Assembly: GCA_031279635.1 (NCBI GenBank)
Contig: JAITIC010000112.1
Coordinates: forward strand, 1-54,484
Origin: Treponema sp.
GTDB lineage: Bacteria; Spirochaetota; Spirochaetia; Treponematales; Breznakiellaceae
Reading direction: 5' to 3'
DNA length: 54,484 nucleotides
How positions within the stretch are numbered: position 1 is the first letter of the stretch; the number at the start of each line of letters is the position of its first letter. Under the pieces are notes generated by a model. The model had not been told where the DNA came from, did not search any database, and was given only the letters and a program-made list of their open reading frames with translations. Made by a program: the position numbers and the translations under genes. Below are positions 7,455 to 15,513 of this stretch, one piece after another.

Positions 7455-9278
7455 ATGATACCTGATGTGAGGGACTTATACGAGGCGCTGCAATACGGAA
7501 GCGAACAACAGGCGCGCGGTTCGCTCTTGTTCGATAAAGTCTGCCGCGGCGCGGACGCGAAGTCCGTTGAAACAAATCCCCTGCTGAAAGATTCTCTTAA
7601 TTATCTGCGGGAAAAAGGGGAGGAGTTTCGCAAGAGCGAAATCCCCGGCCTGCCGTACCGGCTGTATACCCTTTTTGACGCCAACGGAGACCGGCGGGAA
7701 TTTGAGCGGCCCTATTTTGAAAGGCGGAACCGGCTCCTGGTTTACGGCCTTTCCTCCTGGCTCTATAAAAAGAGCGAAGACATAAGCGCCCTGGAAGATA
7801 CCATCTGGGCTATATGCGACGAATACAGTTGGTGCCTTCCCGCCCACATGGGCGGGAAGAGCCTTTCCTCTCCGGAAGAAACCGCGATGCGGAACGGGAT
7901 CGTAAGATGCTTCCGCTTCGACCCTTCCCTTACCCTGGACCTTTTTGCCTGCGAGACCGGTTTTGCCCTCGCCGAATGTTGTGCCATGCTTGAACAGGCG
8001 CTTTCCCCGCCGGTCGTGGAACGGGCGAGGAACGAAGTGTACCGGAGGCTGATTGCCGGTTATCTTGCATACGGCGCTTTGCAGCACTGGGAACTGTTGA
8101 AAATGAACTGGTGCGCAGTTTGTGCCGGAAGCCTTGCCGGGGCCGCCTGTTATCTGGTTGAGGACGACCGGTTTCTGGGCGGCATACTCCACAAACTGCT
8201 GCCCACCCTGGATCGCTTTCTTGACAGTTTTGCCGCCGACGGCGCCTGTGTCGAAGGGCTTACGTACTGGACCTATGGCGTCAGTTTTTGGGTGAGCTTC
8301 GCGGACCTGCTTTTCCACCGTACCGGCGGGAAAATAGATTTACTGCAAGACGGCCGCTTTGAGCAAATCGCCCGCTTCCAGCAGTCCTGCTATCTTCCGG
8401 GCGGGGCGATAGTCAACTTTTCAGACGCCCGGGATACGGGTTTTTCCCTGGGGCTTACCAGTTTCCTCAAAGCCCGCGTTCCCGGTGTCACCCTTCCCCC
8501 GCTCAAGCGGGTCATGCCCCTTAACCACGATGGAATCTCCCATTTTGCCCCGGCTTTGCGGGACCTCATCTGGGCGCTTGCCGAAGCGCCGGTACCCGCC
8601 GAAACGGATCGGGCAACGGTTTTTCCGGATGCCCAGTGGCTCCTGTGTGCGCGGGGGGATATTGCCTTTGCCGCCAAAGGAGGGACAAACGGCGAACCGC
8701 ATAACCATAACGACATCGGGGCCTTTATCTATTATAAAAAGGGGAAAATGGTTTTTGCCGATCTCGGCTCCGGGGAATATATCAAGGATTATTTTAATGA
8801 AAACCGTTATACGATTTTCTGCAATCAATCCTTTAGCCACAGCGTGCCCATTATTGCCGGACAGGGACAAAAACCAGGGCCGGAATTCCGCTCAAACGGC
8901 TGCGTCATCAAGAGCGGCGGGGAAATGACGCTGGATATGGCGTCCGCATACGGCATCGCGGGCCTTTCCTCGCTTAAGAGGTCCTTTCAATTCACCGGCG
9001 GGGGAACGGTGCGTATTGAAGATCGTTTTGCCTTTTCCGTTCCTCTTCCGGTAACGGAGCGCTTTATCTCGATATATTCCCCGCTCGTAAAAGACGCTCT
9101 GGTGCGCATTGATACCGGGGATGCCCAAAGTGTCCTGTGCTGCTCCCTGCCCGCCGAACCGGTAATCAGCGAACAGGAACACCGCGGCCCAGGCGGGGAA
9201 CCGGTAAAAGTTTTTCTTATTGATTTTCTTTTTGCGCCGGAAACGGCCGTATTTTCCGTTGGTTTTGAAATTGCATAA
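7455..9278 (+). CDS. Heparinase II/III-family polysaccharide lyase (cytoplasmic)
   Basis: About 607 residues. The N-terminal two-thirds are helix-rich, as in the (alpha/alpha) toroid of heparinase II/III lyases. The C-terminal third has the family's beta-sandwich signature around 415-440 (GGTNGEPHNHND...FADLGSG), containing the conserved metal/catalytic-region histidines. These enzymes cleave uronic-acid glycosidic bonds by beta-elimination, leaving a 4,5-unsaturated uronate. No signal peptide is seen, so the substrate is probably an imported oligosaccharide. GGAGG at 7444-7448 sits 6 bp before ATG 7455; ATG 7452 is the alternative. It is followed by GH88, which acts on exactly this product class. 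Substrate (heparin, chondroitin, alginate-like or other uronan) cannot be told from sequence. Confidence 0.85.
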   Translation: MIPDVRDLYEALQYGSEQQARGSLLFDKVCRGADAKSVETNPLLKDSLNYLREKGEEFRKSEIPGLPYRLYTLFDANGDRREFERPYFERRNRLLVYGLSSWLYKKSEDISALEDTIWAICDEYSWCLPAHMGGKSLSSPEETAMRNGIVRCFRFDPSLTLDLFACETGFALAECCAMLEQALSPPVVERARNEVYRRLIAGYLAYGALQHWELLKMNWCAVCAGSLAGAACYLVEDDRFLGGILHKLLPTLDRFLDSFAADGACVEGLTYWTYGVSFWVSFADLLFHRTGGKIDLLQDGRFEQIARFQQSCYLPGGAIVNFSDARDTGFSLGLTSFLKARVPGVTLPPLKRVMPLNHDGISHFAPALRDLIWALAEAPVPAETDRATVFPDAQWLLCARGDIAFAAKGGTNGEPHNHNDIGAFIYYKKGKMVFADLGSGEYIKDYFNENRYTIFCNQSFSHSVPIIAGQGQKPGPEFRSNGCVIKSGGEMTLDMASAYGIAGLSSLKRSFQFTGGGTVRIEDRFAFSVPLPVTERFISIYSPLVKDALVRIDTGDAQSVLCCSLPAEPVISEQEHRGPGGEPVKVFLIDFLFAPETAVFSVGFEIA

Positions 9279-9287
9279 GGAGCAGTC

Positions 9288-10478
9288 ATGAGTACCCGTA
9301 AAGAAATTGAAATACTTGCGAGAGCGGATTTATTTTCGTCTCCCCCAAAAACAGATGGCGGCTTTTGGCAAAACGCCCTTGATTATTGCGTCAATAAAAT
9401 AAAAAGCAACATCGGCGTTTTTAAACATTTGTACCCCGCGCCCGCAAGCGTAAACGGCATCTACCCGCTTACGGGAAACACCGATTGGACCAGCGCTTTC
9501 TGGCCGGGTATGCTGTTCCTCGCCTGGGAAAATACGGGGGATGAAATTTTCCTCAAGGAGGGTGAATCCTATATTCCCTCCTTTATCGCCCGGCTGGATA
9601 AACCGGGCGAAACCGCCACGCACGATTTGGGCTTCCTCTACACGCTCTCCTGCATCGCCTCCTGGCGTCTTACAGGTAACGCGCCGGCGCGGGAAGCGGC
9701 CCTCCGCGCGGCGGATTTGCTCCTCCTCCGTTACCACGAAAACGCGGGGATAATCCAGGCCTGGGGGGACCTTGACGATCCCGCCCAGCGGGGCCGCGCC
9801 ATTATCGACTGCGCGATGAATCTGCCCCTCCTGTACTGGGCAGGCGGGGAAACCGGCAATCCCCGTTACCGCCGCCCGGCGGCGCGGCATATCACTACCG
9901 CCAATCAGTACCTCATCCGGGAGAACTGGTCCGCTTACCACACCTATTTTTTTGACACCGTTACGGGAAAACCGCTCAGGGGAAACACCGCCCAGGGCTA
10001 CTCGGACGACTCCTCCTGGGCCAGGGGCCAGGCATGGGGAATCTACGGCAACGTCCTCTCGTACCGCTACCTTAAAGACCCGGCGTTACGGGAAACCGCC
10101 CGCGGCCTTGCCCGGTATTTCCTGAACCGCCTCCCCGCAGACCTCGTCTCCTATTGGGACCTGATTTTTACGGAAGGGCCGCAGGAACGGGACAGTTCCG
10201 CTGCCGCCTGCGCGGTCTGCGGCCTCCTGGAATTAAGCGCCGCCCTGCCGGCGGCGGAGCAGGATCATCACTGTTTCAAAAACGCCGCGCTCCATATCGC
10301 CGCTTCCCTGGCGCGTTCCTATACCACCGCGGCTTCTCCCCAATCCACGGGCCTCCTCTTCCACGGCGTGTACTCAAAACCGGACGGAAAAGGGGTGGAT
10401 GAGTGTACCGTCTTCGGGGATTATTTTTACCTGGAAGCCCTGACGCGGATATGCCGGATCTGGGAGCCGTACTGGTAA
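9288..10478 (+). CDS. GH88 unsaturated glucuronyl hydrolase
   Basis: 396-residue (alpha/alpha)6-barrel hydrolase. Visible family features are NTDWTSAFWPGM near 64-75, THDLGFLYT near 104-112 (Asp matches the first conserved catalytic-site Asp of Bacillus UGL), IIDCAMNLPLLYW near 169-181 (second conserved Asp), and SDDSSWARGQAWGIYG near 243-258. UGL hydrates the double bond of unsaturated uronates released by lyases, freeing 5-keto-4-deoxyuronate. There is no signal peptide. An AAGGAG ribosome site and a 9-bp gap tie it to the lyase in one operon. Confidence in family is high; the sugar partner is not known. Confidence 0.93.
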   Translation: MSTRKEIEILARADLFSSPPKTDGGFWQNALDYCVNKIKSNIGVFKHLYPAPASVNGIYPLTGNTDWTSAFWPGMLFLAWENTGDEIFLKEGESYIPSFIARLDKPGETATHDLGFLYTLSCIASWRLTGNAPAREAALRAADLLLLRYHENAGIIQAWGDLDDPAQRGRAIIDCAMNLPLLYWAGGETGNPRYRRPAARHITTANQYLIRENWSAYHTYFFDTVTGKPLRGNTAQGYSDDSSWARGQAWGIYGNVLSYRYLKDPALRETARGLARYFLNRLPADLVSYWDLIFTEGPQERDSSAAACAVCGLLELSAALPAAEQDHHCFKNAALHIAASLARSYTTAASPQSTGLLFHGVYSKPDGKGVDECTVFGDYFYLEALTRICRIWEPYW

Positions 10479-10523
10479 AGGGGCTTCCGGTCTCTGTCAA
10501 CAAGTTAAGCCCAAGGAATCTAA

Positions 10524-10648
10524 ATTCGAAAGTCTGGTTTACTACCCAAGGCAAGCTGCGCTTGCCAAGCTTGCTCCGGCTCAAATAATGTAACGCTTAC
10601 AAAAATTTGGTGTTAAACCCAAGAACCCGCTTGCGCGGGGGAGGGTAA
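10524..10648 (+). repeat. Intergenic repeat A, copy 1
   Basis: Starts TTCGAAAGTCTGGTTTA and includes GCTCCGGCTCAAAT, ACGCTTACAAAAATTTGGT, then AAGAACCCGCTTGCGCGGG. The ends of its first part are inverted (GGTTTACTACC / GGTGTTAAACC). It matches copies at 14073 and 48174. The 10479-10774 gap holds nothing else recognisable beyond short inverted repeats. Confidence 0.7.
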
Positions 10649-10774
10649 GGCGGGCGGGGTAATCCGCCGCATGGGGAGATAACCGGCCTCCAAAAAGTAA
10701 AAAATCCAAAACCGGGGACAGAAGACTCCCGGTTTCGCCATGACGCAACAGGCTGCTGGATTGTTCCCGCCGTG

Positions 10775-11329
10775 TTACACCCGCGCGAAGCCGGTCATGT
10801 ATTTACGGCGGGATTCCACCAGCGATTTAAGTTCCCTCAGCATGGACAAGTTCACCGTTTTGGCGATGGGGAAGATGTAGCGTTCGGTCTCGTCGGTGTA
10901 GCGGCTGACAAATTCCATGTTTACCACAAAGCCCAGCGAGATCATATTGGAGATGCGGTCCGCCACTTTGAGCACTTTGGCGTTAGGTGAACCGAACTCA
11001 CAGACGCGGGTGAGAAATTCGGCCTTGGTTTCCTCAGGCTGGCGGGTCACTTCCTGCACGAGGTCGTAGACCAGATGGCTTTCGTAATCAATCGAGAGCA
11101 GCAGGTTGTGGTTGAAGTCGGGAATGTCCTCAAGTATATCGTGGACAATTGCCGCTTTGAGTAGCGGCGGGTCTATGTAACCGTAGTCAATGAGGATCGC
11201 CATAGTGTCAAGCTGGTGCCTGAACATATTGCCGCCGCCTTCCCGCGTCTTGCCGATAAGCATCGTGGCAAGCTGCATGTACGGGGCGAGATGGGTCCCT
11301 TTCAGGCGAAGCATTTCCTCGGTGGTCAT
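10775..11329 (-). CDS. HD-domain hydrolase of the SpoT/MESH1 type (possible small alarmone hydrolase)
   Basis: 184 residues forming a single HD domain. Metal ligands are visible as H38 (FRHQLD), H63-D64 (VHDILEDIPDF) and D124 (KVADRISNM). The HDILED and ADRIxNM motifs match the (p)ppGpp-hydrolase half of RelA/SpoT and stand-alone MESH1-like enzymes (HDxxED, LADRLHNM). There is no synthetase, TGS or ACT domain. It lies 18 bp after valS on the same strand, so a link to aminoacylation/starvation control is attractive but unproven. It could also be an HD phosphohydrolase for another nucleotide. Confidence 0.72.
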   Translation of the reverse strand: MTTEEMLRLKGTHLAPYMQLATMLIGKTREGGGNMFRHQLDTMAILIDYGYIDPPLLKAAIVHDILEDIPDFNHNLLLSIDYESHLVYDLVQEVTRQPEETKAEFLTRVCEFGSPNAKVLKVADRISNMISLGFVVNMEFVSRYTDETERYIFPIAKTVNLSMLRELKSLVESRRKYMTGFARV

Positions 11330-11347
11330 TTACGCTCCCATTCCAAT

Positions 11348-13993
11348 TTACAGTTCCCGCAGATAAGATTCAATCTTGTCCGTCTTCTTAAGACACCCTT
11401 CCAGCTTCGCCCGTTCGGCGGCTACCAGCTCCGCGGGGGCGTTTCGCGTAAACTGATCGTTTGCCAGTTTCGTCCGCAGCCCCGCTATAAACTTGCGATC
11501 CCGCTCCAGGTCTTTGGCGAATTTCTGTTTCAGCGCCGCCGTGTCCACTGCCTCCGCTATAAACACAAAGACCTCGAAACCGGCCCCCACAAGGCCTATG
11601 GAGCCCGCCGGACGCCTGCCTTCGCCGCCTGAAACCGCCGCCGCGATTTCCAGCTCTCCGATTCCGGCGAGCAGCTTCACCAGGCCCTCGTTCTGTTTGA
11701 GCGCACGTTCCTGTTCCCCGCCGAGCCGCGCCAAAATCCGCAGCTTTTTTTCATTCCCGATGACGCACTCGGCGCGGAGGAAGCGGATCATACGGACCAT
11801 ATCCTGTAGAAACACAAAGTCCCGCTCCCCGGCGGGGTCAGCGCGGCCTTCGTCGTAGCGCGGGTAAGGCTCGGTAATGAGCATCCCCCTGGTGTTGGGC
11901 AGCTTGCTGTAAATTTCCTCGGTAACAAAGGGCAGCAGGGGGTGGAACAGGCGCAGAGACCCGGCAAGCACGTCCAGCAGCACCGCCGCGGCCCGGTCTT
12001 TTTCCGCCGCGCTTTGCCCGGCGCTCTTCATTGAGAGCTTGGTGGCTTCCACATACCAGTCGCAAAAGTCGTTCCAGAAATACTCATAAGCCGCCTGCGC
12101 CGCGTCGTTGTAGCGGTAGGAAAGAAAGGCTTCTTCCATCGTTTTGGCGGCGCTGTTCAGCCGGGAATAAATCCATTTGTCCACGGGGAGCAGGGCCGGC
12201 GCGTCCACCGGCTCGCGGCCTTCAAGGTTCATCAGAATATAGCGGCTGGCGTTCCATATCTTGTTGGCGAATTTGGAACCCATCCTGAACGAGTCTTTAT
12301 CGACCAGCACGTCCTGCCCTTGCGCGCACATAAACGCCAGGGTAAACTTGAGGGCATCCGCGCCGAACTCGTCCACCAACTCCAGCGGGTCAAGGCCGTT
12401 GCCCGTGCTTTTGCTCATTTTGCGGCCCTGTTTGTCCCGTACCAGGCCGTGAATGTAAATGTCGCGGAACGGCGCCTTGCCGGTAAACTCAAGCCCCGCC
12501 ATGATCATGCGGGACACCCAGAAAAAGATAATGTCGTAGGCGGTTACAAGCGCCGTAGTGGGATAATAGGCGGCAAAGTCGGCCGTCTCCTCCGGCCAGC
12601 CCAGTGTGCTGAAGGGCCAAAGCCAGCTTGAAAACCACGTGTCAAGCACGTCCGGATCCTGTTCGATATTCGCCGAACCGCAGTGCGGGCAGGCGGTAAT
12701 GTCGCTCCGGGAAACCGCGGTTTCGCCGCAGTCTTTACAGTCCCAGGCGGGAATACGGTGGCCCCACCAGAGCTGGCGGCTGACACACCAGTCCCGTATA
12801 TTTTCCAGCCAGTGCCGGTAGGTGTTCTCCCATTTTTTGGGATAAAAGACAATCTCCCCCCGCCGCCATGATTCAAGGGCCTTTTCCGCCAGCGGGCGCA
12901 TCCTGACAAACCACTGCTCGGAAAGAAACGGCTCGATCACCGTGTGGCAGCGGTAACAGTGCCCCACCGCGTGGGTAATGGCTTCTTCTTTGATGTACCA
13001 GCCCCCGGCCTTGAGGTCATCAAGCACCGCGGCGCGGGCCGCCTCCACCGTCATGCCCCGGTACTTTTCGGGAACCTCGCCGTTCAGCGTCCCGTCGCCG
13101 TTGAGGATATTGATCGCGGCAAGGCCGTGCCGTTTGGCAAGCTCCCAGTCGTTGGGATCGTGGGCCGGGGTGATCTTCACCACACCCGTCCCGAAGGCCC
13201 GGTCAACATACGTGTCAAACACCACAGGAATGTCCCGCCCTGCCAGTGGCAGAACCACCGTTTTACCGGCCAGGCCCGCGTAGCGCCCGTCTTCGGGGTG
13301 GACCGCCACCGCCGTATCCCCCAGCAGCGTCTCAGGCCGCGTCGTGGCGAGCTCCACGCAGCCGGAACCGTCCGTGAAAAAATACCGCAGATGGTACATC
13401 TTTCCCGGCATGTCCTCATGCTCCACCTCGTCGTCGGCAAGCGCTGTGCCGCAGGAAGTGCACCAGTTTACGAGGTAATTCCCCTTGTACAGAAGCTCCC
13501 GCTCATACAGGCTTACAAAAACTTCCCGCACCGCGCGGGACAGCCCCTCGTCCATGGTGAAGCGCTCCCGCGACCAGTCCACGCTCGCCCCGATTCGCGC
13601 CAACTGCTCGCTGATAATCGCGTGGTGCTCGTTCTTGACCTTCCACGTTTCCTCAAGAAATTTTTCCCGCCCCAGCTCGCGGCGGTTTTCCCCCCGCTCC
13701 TTAAGGCGGCGCTCCACCACGTTCTGCGTGGCGATCCCCGCGTGGTCGGTACCGGGCAGCCAGAGCACCGGCTCCCCGCGCATACGGTGGAAACGCACCA
13801 CAATATCCTGCAGGGTGTTGTTCAGTCCGTGCCCCAGATGCAGTACGCCCGTAACATTCGGCGGCGGAATTACCACCACAAAAGGCCGGCCGCTCCCCGC
13901 CGGCTTAAAGGCCCCCTGCTCCTTCCAGCGGGCGTAAATACGGTCTTCAAAACTCTTGGGGTCATAGGCCTTCGCCAGTTCAATCGCCTTCAT
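11348..13993 (-). CDS. valS: Valyl-tRNA synthetase
   Basis: 881-residue class I aminoacyl-tRNA synthetase charging tRNA-Val. The HIGH motif is HLGH at 52-55 within PPPNVTGVLHLGHG, the KMSKS motif is in QGRKMSKSTGNGLDP in the middle of the protein, and the editing (CP1) domain carries TTRPETLLGDTAVAVHPED. A Cys4-type zinc-binding stretch (CKDCGE...CPHCGS) is visible near residues 417-440. The C-terminus has the coiled-coil arm typical of ValS (LERDRKFIAGLRTKLAND). A GAGGAGC ribosome site precedes the start. Length is normal. Confidence 0.98.
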   Translation of the reverse strand: MKAIELAKAYDPKSFEDRIYARWKEQGAFKPAGSGRPFVVVIPPPNVTGVLHLGHGLNNTLQDIVVRFHRMRGEPVLWLPGTDHAGIATQNVVERRLKERGENRRELGREKFLEETWKVKNEHHAIISEQLARIGASVDWSRERFTMDEGLSRAVREVFVSLYERELLYKGNYLVNWCTSCGTALADDEVEHEDMPGKMYHLRYFFTDGSGCVELATTRPETLLGDTAVAVHPEDGRYAGLAGKTVVLPLAGRDIPVVFDTYVDRAFGTGVVKITPAHDPNDWELAKRHGLAAINILNGDGTLNGEVPEKYRGMTVEAARAAVLDDLKAGGWYIKEEAITHAVGHCYRCHTVIEPFLSEQWFVRMRPLAEKALESWRRGEIVFYPKKWENTYRHWLENIRDWCVSRQLWWGHRIPAWDCKDCGETAVSRSDITACPHCGSANIEQDPDVLDTWFSSWLWPFSTLGWPEETADFAAYYPTTALVTAYDIIFFWVSRMIMAGLEFTGKAPFRDIYIHGLVRDKQGRKMSKSTGNGLDPLELVDEFGADALKFTLAFMCAQGQDVLVDKDSFRMGSKFANKIWNASRYILMNLEGREPVDAPALLPVDKWIYSRLNSAAKTMEEAFLSYRYNDAAQAAYEYFWNDFCDWYVEATKLSMKSAGQSAAEKDRAAAVLLDVLAGSLRLFHPLLPFVTEEIYSKLPNTRGMLITEPYPRYDEGRADPAGERDFVFLQDMVRMIRFLRAECVIGNEKKLRILARLGGEQERALKQNEGLVKLLAGIGELEIAAAVSGGEGRRPAGSIGLVGAGFEVFVFIAEAVDTAALKQKFAKDLERDRKFIAGLRTKLANDQFTRNAPAELVAAERAKLEGCLKKTDKIESYLREL

Positions 13994-14072
13994 CGGTGCT
14001 CCTCAATACGGTAACTATATCGTGAAACGGGGGAAGAGGGGAAGAGTGTTTTTCCCTTACCGGTATTCTTAT

Positions 14073-14240
14073 TTGAAAGTCTGGTTTAATACCCCGGAGC
14101 TCTGCTCCGGCTCAAATGACGCAGCGTTTACAAAATTTTGGTGTTAAATCAGACGGTATAATAAACTTCCTATCGAACGAGCCTCCGATCGAACTAATGC
14201 AGCGCTTAAGATACTGCGGGGCTTGCTCCGCGGAGGCTCA
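14073..14240 (+). repeat. Intergenic repeats A (copy 2) and B (copy 1), side by side
   Basis: A: TTGAAAGTCTGGTTTAATACC to GGTGTTAAATC (about 14073-14150), with an internal CCGGAGC/GCTCCGG hairpin. B: AATAAACTTCCTATCGA through GATCGAACTAATGCAGCGC to CGCGGAGGCTCA (about 14160-14240), bounded by GAGCCTCCG / CGGAGGCTC. The same A-B order occurs at 48174-48366. Compared with that copy, the segment with CCCGCTTGCGCGGG between A and B is missing here. Both lie in the 412-bp gap between valS and the LacI gene. Confidence 0.75.
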
Positions 14241-14245
14241 TTGTT

Positions 14246-14281
14246 GAGCCTGTTCCAAAACTTCAGTTTTGGGAAAGCCTC
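14246..14281 (+). repeat. Hairpin repeat C, copy 1 (TTCA loop)
   Basis: GTTCCAAAAC-TTCA-GTTTTGGGAA forms a stem with a TTCA tetraloop. A 29-bp stretch (14250-14278) is identical to 22619-22647. It could serve as a terminator or as a mobile palindromic unit. It follows directly after element B. Confidence 0.7.
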
Positions 14282-14341
14282 ACATTACAGGGCAATAGCA
14301 ACGTTTCCCGTATTTGTGTATAGTGAAAAGAGGAGCTAATA

Positions 14342-14380
14342 ATGGCGTTATGGGATATTATGTTATCCGTTGCGCGGTAA
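14342..14380 (+). CDS. Possible 12-codon leader peptide before the LacI gene
   Basis: ATG at 14342 is preceded by AGAGGAG at a spacing of 6 bp and encodes MALWDIMLSVAR then TAA. Its ribosome site is stronger than that of the LacI gene 25 bp downstream, so it may be a leader whose translation affects the regulator. It may equally be chance in a 412-bp gap. No further leader structure is obvious. Confidence 0.2.
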   Translation: MALWDIMLSVAR

Positions 14381-14405
14381 AAGTGTACTTTGAAAGAGAT
14401 GCTGT

Positions 14406-15479
14406 ATGGCCGGAATTAACGATGTAGCAAAGCGGGCGGGAGTTTCAATTTCTACCGTTTCCAACGTGCTTAACAAGAACAAGTTTGTAAGCGAAGAACT
14501 GGTGCGGCGGGTTAATCAGGCTGTGCGGGAACTGGAATATACCGCCAATCCCATCGCCCAAAAAATGAAATTCAAACACACCAAAACCATTGGTGTTATT
14601 TCCGCAGATCTCTGCGGTCTCTTCTATCCCTATATACTGAAGGGCATCTACAGTGCCTTCAACTCAAAGGGCTACCGTCTGATCGTTATGGATACCGAGG
14701 GGATCAACGACAACATCGGCAGCATTAAAAAACTGCGCGACGGCATAACCAGCATGGTTAAAGACCGTGTGGACGGCATCGTTTTTTCATCCACCATACC
14801 TGAGGAACTGGAAGCCGATATTATCAGCGATGTAACGAGGCTGTCCGTTTCGGCCAAAAGCACCGCCTTTGTCTGCGTTGAAAAAGACATGAGCGGTTTC
14901 GGCATCGATTCGGTATACGCCGATTCCGAGACAGGCGCGGACACCGCAACCACGCATCTTATTGAGGTGGGCTGCAAGTGTATTTGCCATATTACCGGCC
15001 CCTACTATTTTACGGTTGCCCAGGACAGGATTGCCGGTTTCAAGAACGCGATGACGCGCGCGGGCCTTGCGGTTGACGACAGCAGAATGATCGCCAACGG
15101 CGACTACACCCACAAAAGCGGTTATCTTGCCATGAAGGAACTGCTCTACAAAATGCCGAATCTTGACGGCGTATTTTCCGCCAACGATCAAATGGCCGTG
15201 GGGGCAATGAAGGCAATTTTTGAGGCGGGAAAACGCATCCCCGAAGATATAAAAGTAATCGGTTACGACGATGTTTTTGTTGCCAGCGTACTGGAACCGC
15301 CCCTCTCGACCATCCACGTTCAGAAACACGCGATGGGCAAGAAAGCGGCGGAACTCCTCATAGACCAGATTGAAAACAACGCCACGCCCGGCAGCGCGGT
15401 AGAAATCGAGTCAAAACTTGTTACCAGACGCTCCACCGTCAAGGACGCCCCCGAAGACTGGATACTGGTGGATTGGTAG
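14406..15479 (+). CDS. LacI-family transcriptional regulator
   Basis: 357 residues. The N-terminal helix-turn-helix and hinge (about 3-58) read INDVAKRAGVSISTVSNVLN...VRELEYTANPIAQ, the LacI signature. A periplasmic-binding-protein-like effector domain follows (about 63-345), with FSANDQMAVGAMKAI and VIGYDDV in the usual places. Sugar binding normally releases the dimer from an operator resembling TGTAAGCGCTTACA. Such a near-match lies at 16746-16759 in front of the divergent cupin and ABC genes, so local control is likely. Only a weak ribosome site (AAAGAGA) precedes the start. Confidence 0.94.
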   Translation: MAGINDVAKRAGVSISTVSNVLNKNKFVSEELVRRVNQAVRELEYTANPIAQKMKFKHTKTIGVISADLCGLFYPYILKGIYSAFNSKGYRLIVMDTEGINDNIGSIKKLRDGITSMVKDRVDGIVFSSTIPEELEADIISDVTRLSVSAKSTAFVCVEKDMSGFGIDSVYADSETGADTATTHLIEVGCKCICHITGPYYFTVAQDRIAGFKNAMTRAGLAVDDSRMIANGDYTHKSGYLAMKELLYKMPNLDGVFSANDQMAVGAMKAIFEAGKRIPEDIKVIGYDDVFVASVLEPPLSTIHVQKHAMGKKAAELLIDQIENNATPGSAVEIESKLVTRRSTVKDAPEDWILVDW

Positions 15480-15507
15480 GGGCGGCGCCTGAACAGCCGC
15501 CGGGCCC
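15478..15507. terminator. GC-rich hairpin between convergent genes
   Basis: GGGGCGGC (from 15479) and GCCGCC (15496-15501) with the following CCCC form a strong stem in the 34-bp gap between the LacI stop and the stop of the leftward cupin gene. It could terminate both. There is only a short TTTAT after it. Confidence 0.5.
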
Positions 15508-15513
15508 CCGCCT

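Noticed and set aside
12944-14014. 356-residue rightward frame opposite valS
   Set aside because: It is wholly antisense to a clear valyl-tRNA synthetase and has the His/Arg/Pro-rich composition of a shadow frame in GC-rich DNA.
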